Shown here: positions 42,693-51,872 of the stretch, piece after piece
Layout of the letters: each line of letters begins with the position of its first letter
Numbering within the stretch: the first letter of the stretch is position 1
Assembly (NCBI RefSeq): GCF_003991195.1
Contig: NZ_RCWL01000003.1
Location: 186,001-250,000 of the forward strand
Reading direction: 5' to 3'
From: Gynurincola endophyticus
GTDB lineage: Bacteria > Bacteroidota > Bacteroidia > Chitinophagales > Chitinophagaceae
DNA: 64,000 nt
Notes under the pieces: model-generated
What the model was told of the DNA's origin: nothing
Databases searched by the model: none
Seen by the model: only the letters and a program-made list of their open reading frames with translations
Translations under genes and position numbers: made by a program

Positions 42693-44122
42693 TGAGCAAC
42701 AGATTTAGATATATAAAATTGAATAGAGCATTTGCGTTGTTGTGGATGCTCTTTTTTTTGTCTTGCGCAACTTATCATGAGCGCGCGGCGAAGTATTATG
42801 GTTATTATAGCACAGGAGAATGGGTGAAAGCCAACAAAGCATTGGAAAGTAACCGCCTTTTACAAAGTAACCGCAACCAGCTTCTATACTTTTTTGAGAA
42901 AGGAAAGCTGTTGCACTCAATGGGTGTGTACGATTCCAGCAACTACTTCTTTAATCTTGCCGATGTATATATGGAAGATCAAAGGAAAACTATCGGCAAT
43001 GCTGTTGTAGGAACAATTATGAATCCTATGATGAAGCCATACCAGGCAGAAGACTTTGAGCAATTCATGATGCATTACTACAAAGCACTGAACTATTATT
43101 ATCTCGGTGATATTAATGCAGCATTGGTTGAAGCAAGAAGAATTTCATTGAAAGAGTATGCGCTCGATGATAAATATAAGCGTGATAAGAGATACCAGCA
43201 GGATGCCTTTTCATTAATTGTTCAGGGTATCATTTATGAACTGAGTAATGACCAGAACAATGCATTTATCAGTTACAGAAATGCAGCTAACCTGTATATC
43301 GACAACGACGGTGTTTATTACAATGTAACCATGCCGCAGCAGCTGCAGGAAGATGTGCTGAGAACCGCTTATAAGGTTGGTTTTTATGATGAACTGAGCC
43401 GCTATGAAGGAATATTCAACAAAAGGTTCAACCGGAATCTTTCCGAAGATCCCGAACTGATTTTGTTTGTAGAAACGGGAAATGCTCCGGTGAAAGTAGA
43501 AAAGAACCTCTTTTTTACGATGAATTCGCATGGAGGAGACCTGTTTTTTGCCGATCAGAACGGAGGTTTCAATATTCCTTTTAATACCGCAATGATGGGC
43601 TCTTACTCGGCAAGAGACCTGAACTCTTTAAACATAAAATCGTTCAGAGTAGCTTTTCCGGGATATGTAGAACGACTTTCAACAGTAAAATCATTGTCTT
43701 TACAGGTAGACGGTACTCCAACCTCACTGGAAAAAGTAGAAGACATCAATACACTGGCATTTGAGGTATTACGCCAAAGAACGGTTCAGGAACTGGCAAG
43801 CACATTATCAAGGCTGGCTGTAAAAAAACTGATAGAAGAAATTGCCGTAAAAGCAGCAAAAGAAGCCGCCAAAAAAGATTCTTCAAAATCACAGGCAACT
43901 GCTGAACTGGTTGGTCTGGGAATACAACTCTTTAGTGCGCTAAGCGAAAAGGCTGATACCAGAAACTGGCAAAGCCTCCCTCATAGTATCTATTATAGCC
44001 GTGTAAAAGTGAAAAATGACCATTCAAATATAGACGTGGTAGTGAACGGAAAAGTTTATCACAGTTTTGAGTTTAATGCGCAGGACCAACTTACCATCGC
44101 CAATTATACCATTACCCAATAG
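42692..44122 (+). CDS. COG3014-type lipoprotein with TPR-like helices
   Basis: 476 aa. Lipobox LSC after residues MSNRFRYIKLNRAFALLWMLFF. Helical, TPR-like: ATYHERAAKYYGYYSTGEWVKANKALESNR, the Y/W/L-rich helices about every 34 residues, and a central 'PYQAEDFEQFMMHYYKALNYYYLGDINAALVEARR'. A beta-rich stretch from about 250 includes VEKNLFFTMNSHGG, and a C-terminal coiled-coil region follows. The COG3014-LpoB neighbour pair is common in several phyla (established knowledge), suggesting envelope or peptidoglycan regulation. Coupled translation with lpoB through overlapping stop and start. Confidence 0.78.
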   Translation: MSNRFRYIKLNRAFALLWMLFFLSCATYHERAAKYYGYYSTGEWVKANKALESNRLLQSNRNQLLYFFEKGKLLHSMGVYDSSNYFFNLADVYMEDQRKTIGNAVVGTIMNPMMKPYQAEDFEQFMMHYYKALNYYYLGDINAALVEARRISLKEYALDDKYKRDKRYQQDAFSLIVQGIIYELSNDQNNAFISYRNAANLYIDNDGVYYNVTMPQQLQEDVLRTAYKVGFYDELSRYEGIFNKRFNRNLSEDPELILFVETGNAPVKVEKNLFFTMNSHGGDLFFADQNGGFNIPFNTAMMGSYSARDLNSLNIKSFRVAFPGYVERLSTVKSLSLQVDGTPTSLEKVEDINTLAFEVLRQRTVQELASTLSRLAVKKLIEEIAVKAAKEAAKKDSSKSQATAELVGLGIQLFSALSEKADTRNWQSLPHSIYYSRVKVKNDHSNIDVVVNGKVYHSFEFNAQDQLTIANYTITQ

Positions 44123-44148
44123 TTGAGCAATACAATTAATTATTGATG

Positions 44149-44189
44149 AAGCACTTGAAGTAAATGACGTACTTCAGGTGCTTTTTTTT
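44149..44189 (+). terminator. Terminator of the LpoB/COG3014 operon
   Basis: AAGCACTTGAAGTA pairs with TACTTCAGGTGCTT around AATGACG, with one G-T pair, followed by eight T. Confidence 0.82.
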
Positions 44190-44293
44190 ACCGTTTATCA
44201 AAACAAAAAAACTTTTGAAAAGTATTTATATTGATTTTCAGTGTATTAGGTAATGGAAGCTATTAGAGTATGTCCACAACCTTAAAAAAAAAG

Positions 44294-44334
44294 GTACTTT
44301 GTATTGCATAGTACTGTTTTTTGTATTAGCTTTG
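44294..44334 (+). promoter_or_regulatory. Candidate PadR operator and promoter
   Basis: Palindrome GTACT (44294-44298)/AGTAC (44310-44314) with an 11-base spacer overlaps TTG at 44304-44306, which is 20 bases before TAGCTTTG (44327-44334). A PadR-type repressor is encoded two genes downstream, so autoregulation of this operon is the natural reading (inference). Confidence 0.5.
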
Positions 44335-44354
44335 TATTACAAAATCAGTAAGCC

Positions 44355-44573
44355 ATGTTTTTTTCAATCTTATTTGCAGTGTTGATGAGTTCATTCATCG
44401 CTTTCGGAACGAAAGATCCTCCTCCTGCGGAGCCAACTACTACTTCTGCCACCATCATTTCGAAGTCGGGTATAGCCATGAAAAAAATCGACCAGGTAGG
44501 CGAAGAGATGAAATACTTTCAACTATTACACAAAGGGTTAAGCAGTACAAAGGAGAACACTGCAAATAAGTAA
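44355..44573 (+). CDS. Small hypothetical protein ahead of padR
   Basis: 72 aa. Starts with a hydrophobic segment MFFSILFAVLMSSFIAFG that works as a signal or membrane anchor, then a Thr/Pro-rich stretch and a charged helix MKKIDQVGEEMKYFQLLHKGL. No family known to me. It shares the putative promoter of the PadR-PspC operon and ends 12 bases before padR. Small size means its status as a real gene rests on position and on a good promoter. Confidence 0.5.
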   Translation: MFFSILFAVLMSSFIAFGTKDPPPAEPTTTSATIISKSGIAMKKIDQVGEEMKYFQLLHKGLSSTKENTANK

Positions 44574-44585
44574 AAATGCCAAGCA

Positions 44586-44942
44586 ATGAATATAGAGAAT
44601 ACTCAAAGTCAAATGAAAAAGGGCATATTGGAGTTCTGTATTCTTTCGATTATCAGGAGGGGAGAAGCTTACCCCAGTGATATCGTAGATGAGATGAAAA
44701 ATGCTAACTTACATATATTGGAAGGAACATTATATCCTCTCTTAACAAGACTCAAAAATGCAGATATGCTCACCTACCGATGGATAGAGAGCCATGCCGG
44801 TCCGCCAAGGAAATACTTTTCTTTAACAGAGAAGGGCAGGGCCTTTTATCAGGAACTTGAAAGAACATGGAATGAACTGGATTCGGCGGTCAACTTTCTT
44901 ACCAGTAAAGCTACTCAAACACCAAATGATCAAAACCAATAA
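44586..44942 (+). CDS. PadR family transcriptional regulator
   Basis: 118 aa. A PadR winged helix: MKKGILEFCILSIIRRGEAYPSDIVDEMKNANLHILEGTLYPLLTRLKNADMLTYRWIES...GPPRKYFSLTEKGRAFYQEL. The GTLYPLLTRL helix and GP-R-K-Y-F-S-L-T wing are diagnostic. DNA-binding repressor, often responding to envelope stress or small molecules. Second gene of an operon with a 72-aa protein and the PspC-domain protein at 44969 (26 bases later). A likely target is the palindrome at 44294. Confidence 0.9.
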   Translation: MNIENTQSQMKKGILEFCILSIIRRGEAYPSDIVDEMKNANLHILEGTLYPLLTRLKNADMLTYRWIESHAGPPRKYFSLTEKGRAFYQELERTWNELDSAVNFLTSKATQTPNDQNQ

Positions 44943-44968
44943 CTTACTTCACTCGTAAATAACTGAAA

Positions 44969-47107
44969 ATGAAAAAAGTCATTAATATAAACTTTCAAGG
45001 GCGTGTGATTCCGATTGAGGAAAGCGCATTTGAATTATTAAAAAACTACATTGATAGTTTGAAGCGTTATTTTTCGAATGAAGAAGGTAAGGATGAAATT
45101 ATCAATGACATTGAGAGCCGTATTGCTGAGTTGTTTTCAGAAATTTTAAAGAAAGGTTCTTCTTGTATTGTTGAAGAAGATGTGAATACGATCATTAATA
45201 CAATGGGACGTCCGGAAGACTTTGAAGCTGAAGAAGGTAATAATGATTATCACTCTTCTTACAAAGAAGAAGCTGAACCGAAAAATTACACCGGCACCGG
45301 CGGAGAACAGATGCACAGAGGCCGTTTTTACAGAGATGCTGATGATCAGATTATTGGTGGTGTGTGTAGCGGTTTAGCAAATTACCTGGGAGTTGACCCG
45401 GTTTTGATCAGGATTTTTGCAGTAGTTTTTTTTACTTTCTTTTTCTGGATATATCTGTTGTTATGGTTGATTGTGCCTTCAAAAAGTACTGAAAGAAATG
45501 TTACTAAAAGACTCTTCAGAGACCTGGAAAATAAATGGATTGGTGGCGTATGTAGCGGGATTGCTAATTTCTTTAATGCAAATCCGCAAATTGTAAGATT
45601 TGCTTTCCTGGTACCGTTTCTTATCTGGCTTTTATCTGGCAGAGCCGGAGATTTAAGTTCAATTAATGGAATTCAGGATTTTCCTTCTCTGATAACCGGC
45701 TCATTCGGTTTAGGGTTAGCCTTTATTTATGCGGTGTTATGGATTGCCTTACCGGTTGCCAGAACAACCAGCGATAAGTTAGAAATGCGTGGAGAAAGAG
45801 TAGATGTGAACAACATACAGAAAAAGGTGAAAGAAGAGATGGAAAGCTTTAAAGGCCGTTCTCATAAAATTGCAGATGAAGTTCGCCAGGCTGCCAATAA
45901 CTTCTCTAAGCGGGCGCAGGAATTCGGGGAGGAACTGGGCGAATCTGCCTCCAGGGCATCGGAAGTTTTTAAAGAAAGAGCAAGTAGTGCTTCAGAGCAA
46001 TTCAGAACAGGGTCTGCAGCCACTGCAAATACAGCAAAATCTACTGCGAAAAAAGCCGGTTCTGTGATCGGAGGATTGGCAAAAATAATCGTGATGTTTG
46101 TAGTAGCGTGTTTGGTTTTTGCAATATTTGCCTCTGTACTGGGTGTTACTGCCGGCGTTTTTGCCTTTTGGCCATTTATGCAGTTTATTTTTGCTAAACC
46201 CTGGCATTATACATTATATTTTATAACGATTATATTCTTTATTCTTGTTCCTTTGATTGCTTTAGTGATTTACTTTGTTAAAAGATTGTCCGGCTCAAGA
46301 ACAGGAAAAGGTACATCGGTGGCATTCGGCGTAATGTGGGGAATCGGCTGGATTGCATTGTTTGCACTCATTCCGGTACTCATCAATGAATTTAAGATAA
46401 GTGTTTCAGAAGAGCAGAAAATGGAAATCATTCAACCGAAAGGACCATTAACCGTTCAGATAAAAGATATCAGAGAGTTCAGAAGAAATGCAAACGTTAC
46501 ATTTACCGGCTTCAACAATTCTGACTTTTTCTTATATCGCGATACATTAGTCATTAAATCGAACAGAATTGCAGTAGCTCCTGCTAAAGACGGGCAATAT
46601 GCAGTTGCTTTCGTAAAACAAAGTATGGGCCGTTCTTTTGATGATGCGTTAGAGAGAGCACAGAATATCAGACCAAAAGCTTCTCAAAACGGAGATGAAA
46701 TAATGGTTTCTAATAAAGTGTTTATTGCCAGTAAAGAGTTGTTCAGAGGTCAGGAGTTGTTAATGGTGGTGTCTGTTCCGGTGGGTAAGGAGATTATGTT
46801 CTCTAATGATTGGGATTATGACTCATGGATGTATATCTGGCAGGTGAATAATATATCGTCTTTCGAGTATATGAAACACAATCATCAGTGGAAAGACATG
46901 CGTTATAACAAAATCTATGTAATGACAGAAAACGGTCTGGTAGAAAAAGAGGAGTTGTTGAAAGAAAAACAAACACCTGCTGAAAAAGCACCTGTAAAGA
47001 AAGACTCTGTGATAACAACTGCAACAGAGGTAAAAGAGACACAGGAGGTTAAAAAAGACTCTACCAAACCGGCTCAGCAAGTGTATGAATATCCCGGTAA
47101 TGAATAA
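44969..47107 (+). CDS. Tandem PspC-domain membrane protein
   Basis: 712 aa. Residues 1-75 form a soluble start (PIEESAFELLKNYIDSLKRYFSN...INDIESRIAELFSEIL, reminiscent of the anti-sigma-like N-terminal domain seen in Bacteroidota PspC proteins). Two PspC domains follow: RFYRDADDQIIGGVCSGLANYLGVDPVLIRIFAV at about 116-160 and RLFRDLENKWIGGVCSGIANFFNANPQIVRFAF at about 185-220, each followed by two hydrophobic helices. Then a long coiled-coil stretch (about 285-350), two or more membrane helices (about 370-450) and a periplasmic beta-rich region ending with a Lys/Glu-rich tail. Membrane-stress sensor or effector is the likely role. Last gene of the padR operon. Confidence 0.85.
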   Translation: MKKVININFQGRVIPIEESAFELLKNYIDSLKRYFSNEEGKDEIINDIESRIAELFSEILKKGSSCIVEEDVNTIINTMGRPEDFEAEEGNNDYHSSYKEEAEPKNYTGTGGEQMHRGRFYRDADDQIIGGVCSGLANYLGVDPVLIRIFAVVFFTFFFWIYLLLWLIVPSKSTERNVTKRLFRDLENKWIGGVCSGIANFFNANPQIVRFAFLVPFLIWLLSGRAGDLSSINGIQDFPSLITGSFGLGLAFIYAVLWIALPVARTTSDKLEMRGERVDVNNIQKKVKEEMESFKGRSHKIADEVRQAANNFSKRAQEFGEELGESASRASEVFKERASSASEQFRTGSAATANTAKSTAKKAGSVIGGLAKIIVMFVVACLVFAIFASVLGVTAGVFAFWPFMQFIFAKPWHYTLYFITIIFFILVPLIALVIYFVKRLSGSRTGKGTSVAFGVMWGIGWIALFALIPVLINEFKISVSEEQKMEIIQPKGPLTVQIKDIREFRRNANVTFTGFNNSDFFLYRDTLVIKSNRIAVAPAKDGQYAVAFVKQSMGRSFDDALERAQNIRPKASQNGDEIMVSNKVFIASKELFRGQELLMVVSVPVGKEIMFSNDWDYDSWMYIWQVNNISSFEYMKHNHQWKDMRYNKIYVMTENGLVEKEELLKEKQTPAEKAPVKKDSVITTATEVKETQEVKKDSTKPAQQVYEYPGNE

Positions 47108-47202
47108 TCTTGTTGTAGAATTTGAAAATAAATGAGAATAAGGATGGAAATTCTATAGAGAAACCATAGAAAAATAGATAATTCAAAAGAAAAATAAAAA
47201 TA

Positions 47203-47233
47203 TTGGTTGCCTTAATGGCAACCTTTATTTTTG
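47203..47233 (+). promoter_or_regulatory. gcvT promoter with stem-loop as -33/-7 spacer
   Basis: TTG (47203-47205), 20-base spacer, TATTTTTG (47226-47233). The spacer consists of GGTTGCC (47205-47211), TTAAT and GGCAACC (47217-47223): a perfect 7-bp inverted repeat followed by a T-rich tract that overlaps the -7 box. It can be read as a terminator for the PspC operon or an operator for gcvT. Confidence 0.55.
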
Positions 47234-47251
47234 CCATCAAATTTCGTGAAG

Positions 47252-48340
47252 ATGAAAAATACTCCGTTTACTAATAAACACGTTGCGTTAGGCGCTAAAA
47301 TGGCACCGTTTGCCGGATATAATATGCCTATTTCTTATTCAGGTATTAATGAAGAACATCAAACAGTTCGTACAAAGGCCGGTGTTTTTGATGTGAGCCA
47401 CATGGGCGAATTTATTTTAAAAGGAGACAAGGCGTTGGATCTGATTCAACGTATTACTTCGAATGATGCTTCAAAACTTACTGCAGGTAAAGTACAATAC
47501 TCCTATTTTCCTAATGAAGAAGGTGGTGTGATTGATGACCTGCTGGTATATTGTATTGAAGAGAATAAAGTGTATATGTTAGTGGTGAATGCTTCTAACA
47601 TTGAGAAAGACTGGAACTGGGTGGTAAAAAATAATGTAGACAATGTAGAGATTCATAACATATCTGACAAAACCGGGTTATTGGCGATACAAGGTCCTTT
47701 GGCTACTCAGATCGTTCAAAAGCTAACTGATTTAGACATTCTGAACCTGAAGTATTACACTTTTGTAAAAGGTGAATTTGCCGGGTTAAAAAATATTTTA
47801 ATCAGCGCTACAGGATATACCGGTGCAGGTGGGGTAGAGATTTATTTTGAAGATGAAAATGGAGCGGGAGATATTATCTGGGATGCATTATTCGAAGCAG
47901 GAAAAGAAGAAGGCTTAAAAGCAATCGGGTTAGGTGCGAGAGATACGCTGAGGTTGGAAATGGGCTTCTGTTTATATGGAAATGATATTGACGACACCAC
48001 TTCTCCATTGGAAGCCGGCTTAGGTTGGGTAACAAAGTTTACCAAAGACTTTACCAGTAAAGCAAAACTGGAAGCTCAAAAAGCTGCCGGGTTGCAACGT
48101 AAACTGGTAGGGTTTGAAATGATTGACAGAGGTATTCCCCGTCACGATTACCAGATTGTAGACGCTGAAGGAAATGTAATCGGAAAGGTAACTTCCGGAA
48201 CGCAATCACCAACATTGGGTAAAGCAATCGGAATGGGCTATGTAAACACCGCTTTTGCAGATCAGGATACTGAGATTTTTATCGCTATCAGAGATAAAAA
48301 TTTAAAAGCAAAAGTTGTAAAATTCCCATTTGTAAAATAA
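47252..48340 (+). CDS. gcvT: Glycine cleavage system aminomethyltransferase (T-protein)
   Basis: 362 aa from ATG 47252; seven codons of the long frame overlap the promoter. N-terminal pattern [54 protein letters not shown], folate-binding core with a conserved Asp ([21 protein letters not shown]) and the C-terminal barrel ([18 protein letters not shown]). It transfers the aminomethyl group from H-protein to tetrahydrofolate. gcvH and gcvP are not in this window, so gcvT is transcribed by itself, as in many members of the phylum. Confidence 0.95.
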   Translation: MKNTPFTNKHVALGAKMAPFAGYNMPISYSGINEEHQTVRTKAGVFDVSHMGEFILKGDKALDLIQRITSNDASKLTAGKVQYSYFPNEEGGVIDDLLVYCIEENKVYMLVVNASNIEKDWNWVVKNNVDNVEIHNISDKTGLLAIQGPLATQIVQKLTDLDILNLKYYTFVKGEFAGLKNILISATGYTGAGGVEIYFEDENGAGDIIWDALFEAGKEEGLKAIGLGARDTLRLEMGFCLYGNDIDDTTSPLEAGLGWVTKFTKDFTSKAKLEAQKAAGLQRKLVGFEMIDRGIPRHDYQIVDAEGNVIGKVTSGTQSPTLGKAIGMGYVNTAFADQDTEIFIAIRDKNLKAKVVKFPFVK

Positions 48341-48352
48341 TTTCGAATGAAT

Positions 48353-48387
48353 GAGGCTGTCTCCACCACCATCGGACAGCCTCTTTT
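48353..48387 (+). terminator. Terminator after gcvT
   Basis: GAGGCTGTC pairs with GACAGCCTC around a 12-base loop, followed by TTTTT. Confidence 0.8.
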
Positions 48388-48449
48388 TATTCATAGATAC
48401 AGAGAATACTCCGGAAGATTGGCCTGTATACAGATTTTGATACTTAGTT

Positions 48450-48908
48450 ATGTCTTTAATTCATTTAACTACTTTTATTGAAGCTCCAGTAGAAAAACTA
48501 TTTGACCTTAGCAGGTCTTTAGAAATACACATGAGTAGTATGAGGGGACACGGAGAAAAAATCATTGACGGTAAAAGGAATGGCTTACTCGGACTGAATG
48601 AAACAGTCACCTGGCAGGCAAAACATTGGGGTAAAGTACGCACACTTCAGGTAAAAATTACCGCGCTGCAACCGCATTCTTATTTTTGTGATGAGCAGGT
48701 GAAGGGCGATTTTAAGAAAATGAAGCATGAACACTTCTTTAAACCCTGCCAGAATGGAACAATTATGATTGATTATTTTCGATTTGAAGTTCCTTACGGG
48801 CAGTTCGGGAAAGCAATTGACCACTTGTTGTTGCACCGTTACATGACCAGGTTGTTAGAGACGAGAAACCGTTATTTGAAGAGCCGTGCCGAGGAAAAGA
48901 CCCGTTAA
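48450..48908 (+). CDS. SRPBCC (START-like) family protein
   Basis: 152 aa. The sequence begins SLIHLTTFIEAPVEKLFDLSRSLEIHM, the strand-helix start of polyketide-cyclase/SRPBCC folds; a hydrophobic cavity is suggested by VKITALQPHSYFCDEQVKGDFKKMKHEHFFK and by the C-terminal long helix ('GKAIDHLLLHRYMTRLLETRNRYLK'). Ligand-binding or lipid-related role is typical. Lies between gcvT and comB and reads in the same direction, each with a separate promoter or terminator. Ligand unknown. Confidence 0.8.
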   Translation: MSLIHLTTFIEAPVEKLFDLSRSLEIHMSSMRGHGEKIIDGKRNGLLGLNETVTWQAKHWGKVRTLQVKITALQPHSYFCDEQVKGDFKKMKHEHFFKPCQNGTIMIDYFRFEVPYGQFGKAIDHLLLHRYMTRLLETRNRYLKSRAEEKTR

Positions 48909-48986
48909 AAAGTAGATTCAACTGCCCGAAAAAGACATCTCCGAACAGAAATTTCTTTAAAAAGTAATAATATTCATCTGTATTTG

Positions 48987-48994
48987 TATTTTTG
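48987..48994 (+). promoter_or_regulatory. comB -7 element TATTTTTG
   Basis: Exact TAnnTTTG match 16 bases upstream of ATG 49010. It rules out an earlier start in the same frame. Confidence 0.5.
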
Positions 48995-49009
48995 CTCCTC
49001 CTAAATAAT

Positions 49010-49744
49010 ATGAGTTCTAAACCAAGTTTATATACCTGCTTCTCTCCTGCATTACTGGATTTATATGAAGTAAACAACGCAGTTGTAGTAATCATTGATG
49101 TGTTGAGGGCAACCTCTACCATTGCTACCGCCTTACATAATGGGGCAAAGTCGGTTATTCCGGTTGATAGTGTAGCCAAATGCATTGAGTTAGGAAAAAA
49201 AATTGATGCAATTACTGCTGGTGAAAGAGATGGGCAAATTGCGGAAGGGTTGCAATATGGAAACTCTCCTTTCGAATATGATCGCTCTTTCATAGATGGC
49301 AAAACATTAGTATTAACTACTACTAACGGCACCAAGTTGTTACATATGGCTCTGGAAAGAGGGGCTGACCAGATTATAACAGGGAGTTTTCCTAATTTAA
49401 GCGCGGTATGCGACTACCTTAAACAGCAAAATCAACCGGTTATTCTGGGTTGTGCTGCATGGAAAAACAGAGTAAATTTAGAAGATATGCTCTTTGCTGG
49501 CGCGGTAATTGCTCGCATCAGGGAGTCATTTGATATCAACTGTGATTCTTCGCAAATCGCTCTGCAGATGTACGAATGTGCGAAATCAGACGTTTATGAG
49601 TTCATGAAAGCAAAGAATGCTTCGCACTATCTTCGACTTTCCGGTTTTGGTTTAGAAAAAGACATCCGTTATTGCTTAACAAACGACGTAGCCAACGTAT
49701 TACCGATCTATACTAACGGTAAGTTGTTGGTACATGAAGGGTAG
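49010..49744 (+). CDS. comB: 2-phosphosulfolactate phosphatase-like protein (ComB)
   Basis: 244 aa from ATG 49010. ComB family pattern: VVVIIDVLRATSTIATALHNGAKSVIPV (metal site with Asp), ITAGERDGQIAEGLQYGNSPFEY, LVLTTTNGTKLLH, ITGSFPNLSAVCDYLK and VILGCAAWKNRVNLEDMLFAGA. In archaea this enzyme serves coenzyme M biosynthesis; in bacteria without coenzyme M the family is widespread and the physiological substrate is not known. Cytoplasmic. Single gene. Confidence 0.88.
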   Translation: MSSKPSLYTCFSPALLDLYEVNNAVVVIIDVLRATSTIATALHNGAKSVIPVDSVAKCIELGKKIDAITAGERDGQIAEGLQYGNSPFEYDRSFIDGKTLVLTTTNGTKLLHMALERGADQIITGSFPNLSAVCDYLKQQNQPVILGCAAWKNRVNLEDMLFAGAVIARIRESFDINCDSSQIALQMYECAKSDVYEFMKAKNASHYLRLSGFGLEKDIRYCLTNDVANVLPIYTNGKLLVHEG

Positions 49745-50064
49745 CTAACCAAAAAAACTGTTAATACCTAAGTTAAGAATAGTTTTTGTCAATTATATAT
49801 AACCTCTTGTGTGATAGTTATTTAAGACATTATTTCGAGGTTTTTAGAGTATAATTGAAGAGGGAATGTTAACTACATATTTTTTTTCAATTATAAAAAA
49901 TAATGTATTATTGTGAAGGAATTGACACTGATAAGTCACGCCTAAAGTTTCTTACTGCTCATCAGTTTCGTTCGATTCACTCAAGCAATCACCCAATTCA
50001 AAAGAATTTTTCAACACACAAAGATTGGTCAACTAATCAAAGTGTAAAACTTTCAAGTCTTTTT
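49745..50064 (+). other. Long leader of rho
   Basis: 320 bases between comB and the chosen rho start. The rho frame is open through the last 162 of these bases, but the codons lack homology to Rho. Stretches such as 49930-50010 are relatively C-rich and G-poor, compatible with a rut-like autoregulatory site (inference). No separate gene was found. Confidence 0.4.
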
Positions 50065-51729
50065 ATGTATGACATTCTGCAATTGAACGACATGCTCGTT
50101 CCTGAACTGTTGGATATAGCAGAGCAGTTGAAAATTCCTAGTGCAAAAAAGTTAGACAAACAGGAATTAATCTACAAAATCCTCGACAAACAAGCTGTGT
50201 TAGCCAGTTCGGTGAAACCCGAATCTCCGGCTGAAGAAGCGCCTAAGCGCAAAAGAATTATTAAAACAACTACTGCCAACAGTACAGAAGAGGCTGATGT
50301 AGTGAGTACAGGTAAGGAAAAAGTGAAAAAAGATGTAAAAAAGGATGCTGTAAAAAAGAAGGCTGTTGCAAAAACACCTGAAGAAGCTCCTGCCAAAAAA
50401 ACACGTAAAAAAACAGAAGCACAGGAAGAGCTTTTCAGTGATGAGATACTGGATGATACTGTTGAAGATATAGCCACACCTGATATGGAAGAAGATACAA
50501 ATATTGATAATGTAAATGTATCGAACGATCATCATGTTCAGGAAGCTCCTGCTCCGGTTGCAGAACCAGTACAAAGAAATTTCTATAAAAAAGAATCTGC
50601 ATTTAATATTGAGTTTGACGGAGTTATTTTAGCAGAAGGTGTTCTCGAAATGATGCCTGACGGATACGGATTTTTAAGATCTTCTGATTATAACTATTTA
50701 TCTTCTCCTGACGATATTTATGTTTCTCCTTCACAGATAAAACTTTTCGGATTAAAAACAGGTGATACCGTAAACGGATCCGTACGTCCTCCGAAAGAAG
50801 GTGAAAAATACTTCGCTTTATTAAAAGTTGAAACAATTAACGGTAAGTCTCCTGAAGAAGTAAGAGACAGAGTGCCTTTCGACTATTTGACACCGTTATT
50901 CCCATACGAAAAGTTAAATTTATTTACCTCTCCGGGTACCTATAGTACCAGAATCATGGATTTGTTTACGCCGATCGGTAAGGGGCAGAGAGGCTTAATT
51001 GTAGCTCAGCCGAAAACCGGTAAAACTGTTCTCTTAAAAGAAGTAGCAAATTCTATTGCTGCAAACCACCCGGAATGTTATTTAATGGTGGTGTTGGTAG
51101 ATGAACGTCCTGAGGAGGTAACCGATATGGAAAGAAGTGTGAAAGCTGAAGTAATTGCTTCTACTTTCGACGAACCGGCAGAAAAACACGTAAAAGTTTC
51201 TACCATAGCACTTCAGAAAGCAAAACGCCTGGTAGAGTGCGGCCACGATGTAATTATCCTGTTAGATTCGATCACCCGTTTAGCTCGTGCACACAATACG
51301 GTGGCTCCTGCATCCGGTAAAGTATTATCAGGTGGTGTGGAAGCAAATGCCATGCAGAAACCTAAACAATTCTTTGGTGCTGCCCGTAAAATTGAGCACG
51401 GAGGTTCATTAACTATCATTGCTACTGCTTTGATTGATACAGGTTCTAAAATGGACGAAGTGATTTTTGAAGAGTTTAAAGGTACCGGTAATATGGAACT
51501 TCAACTCGACAGAAGATTGGCTAACAGAAGAATCTTCCCGGCAATAGACCTGGTTTCTTCTTCTACCAGACGTGATGATTTATTGCTTGATAAAGATGTA
51601 TTGCAGAGAATGAACTTGTTAAGAGTTTATTTGAATGACATGAATACCGAAGAAGCAATGAATGAACTGTTGAGAAGAATGAGAGGTACGAAAGACAATC
51701 AGGAGTTTCTTGCCAGCATGAACGGATAA
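50065..51729 (+). CDS. rho: Transcription termination factor Rho
   Basis: 554 aa from ATG 50065, where homology begins ([40 protein letters not shown], the Rho N-terminal SAP-like domain). A 135-residue Lys/Glu/Ala-rich insertion follows (about 45-180), characteristic of the phylum, then the cold-shock RNA-binding domain ([23 protein letters not shown]), Walker [11 protein letters not shown], Walker [17 protein letters not shown], the Q/R loops ([50 protein letters not shown]) and the C-terminal 'FLASMNG'. RNA-dependent ATPase that ends transcription. A preceding 320-base leader is long; a strong intrinsic terminator follows. Confidence 0.96.
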   Translation: MYDILQLNDMLVPELLDIAEQLKIPSAKKLDKQELIYKILDKQAVLASSVKPESPAEEAPKRKRIIKTTTANSTEEADVVSTGKEKVKKDVKKDAVKKKAVAKTPEEAPAKKTRKKTEAQEELFSDEILDDTVEDIATPDMEEDTNIDNVNVSNDHHVQEAPAPVAEPVQRNFYKKESAFNIEFDGVILAEGVLEMMPDGYGFLRSSDYNYLSSPDDIYVSPSQIKLFGLKTGDTVNGSVRPPKEGEKYFALLKVETINGKSPEEVRDRVPFDYLTPLFPYEKLNLFTSPGTYSTRIMDLFTPIGKGQRGLIVAQPKTGKTVLLKEVANSIAANHPECYLMVVLVDERPEEVTDMERSVKAEVIASTFDEPAEKHVKVSTIALQKAKRLVECGHDVIILLDSITRLARAHNTVAPASGKVLSGGVEANAMQKPKQFFGAARKIEHGGSLTIIATALIDTGSKMDEVIFEEFKGTGNMELQLDRRLANRRIFPAIDLVSSSTRRDDLLLDKDVLQRMNLLRVYLNDMNTEEAMNELLRRMRGTKDNQEFLASMNG

Positions 51730-51764
51730 TCACATTCTGAATAGATTTGTTCAAAATATTCAAC

Positions 51765-51799
51765 AGGCTGTCTCAAAAATTTGGGGCAGCCTTTTTTTA
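51765..51799 (+). terminator. Intrinsic terminator after rho
   Basis: AGGCTGTCTC pairs with GGGGCAGCCT (two G-T pairs) around AAAAATTT, followed by TTTTTTT. Confidence 0.8.
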
Positions 51800-51872
51800 T
51801 TTGTATAATTGGTCTGTTAAACACCTTTACTGAACCAGCAGAGGACAGGTCGCTTACTTTAATACTATTCTT

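Noticed and set aside
48763-49335. 190-codon frame on the minus strand opposite SRPBCC and comB
   Set aside because: It overlaps two well-supported genes on the other strand, has no known motif and its composition mirrors the ComB coding strand; a shadow frame.
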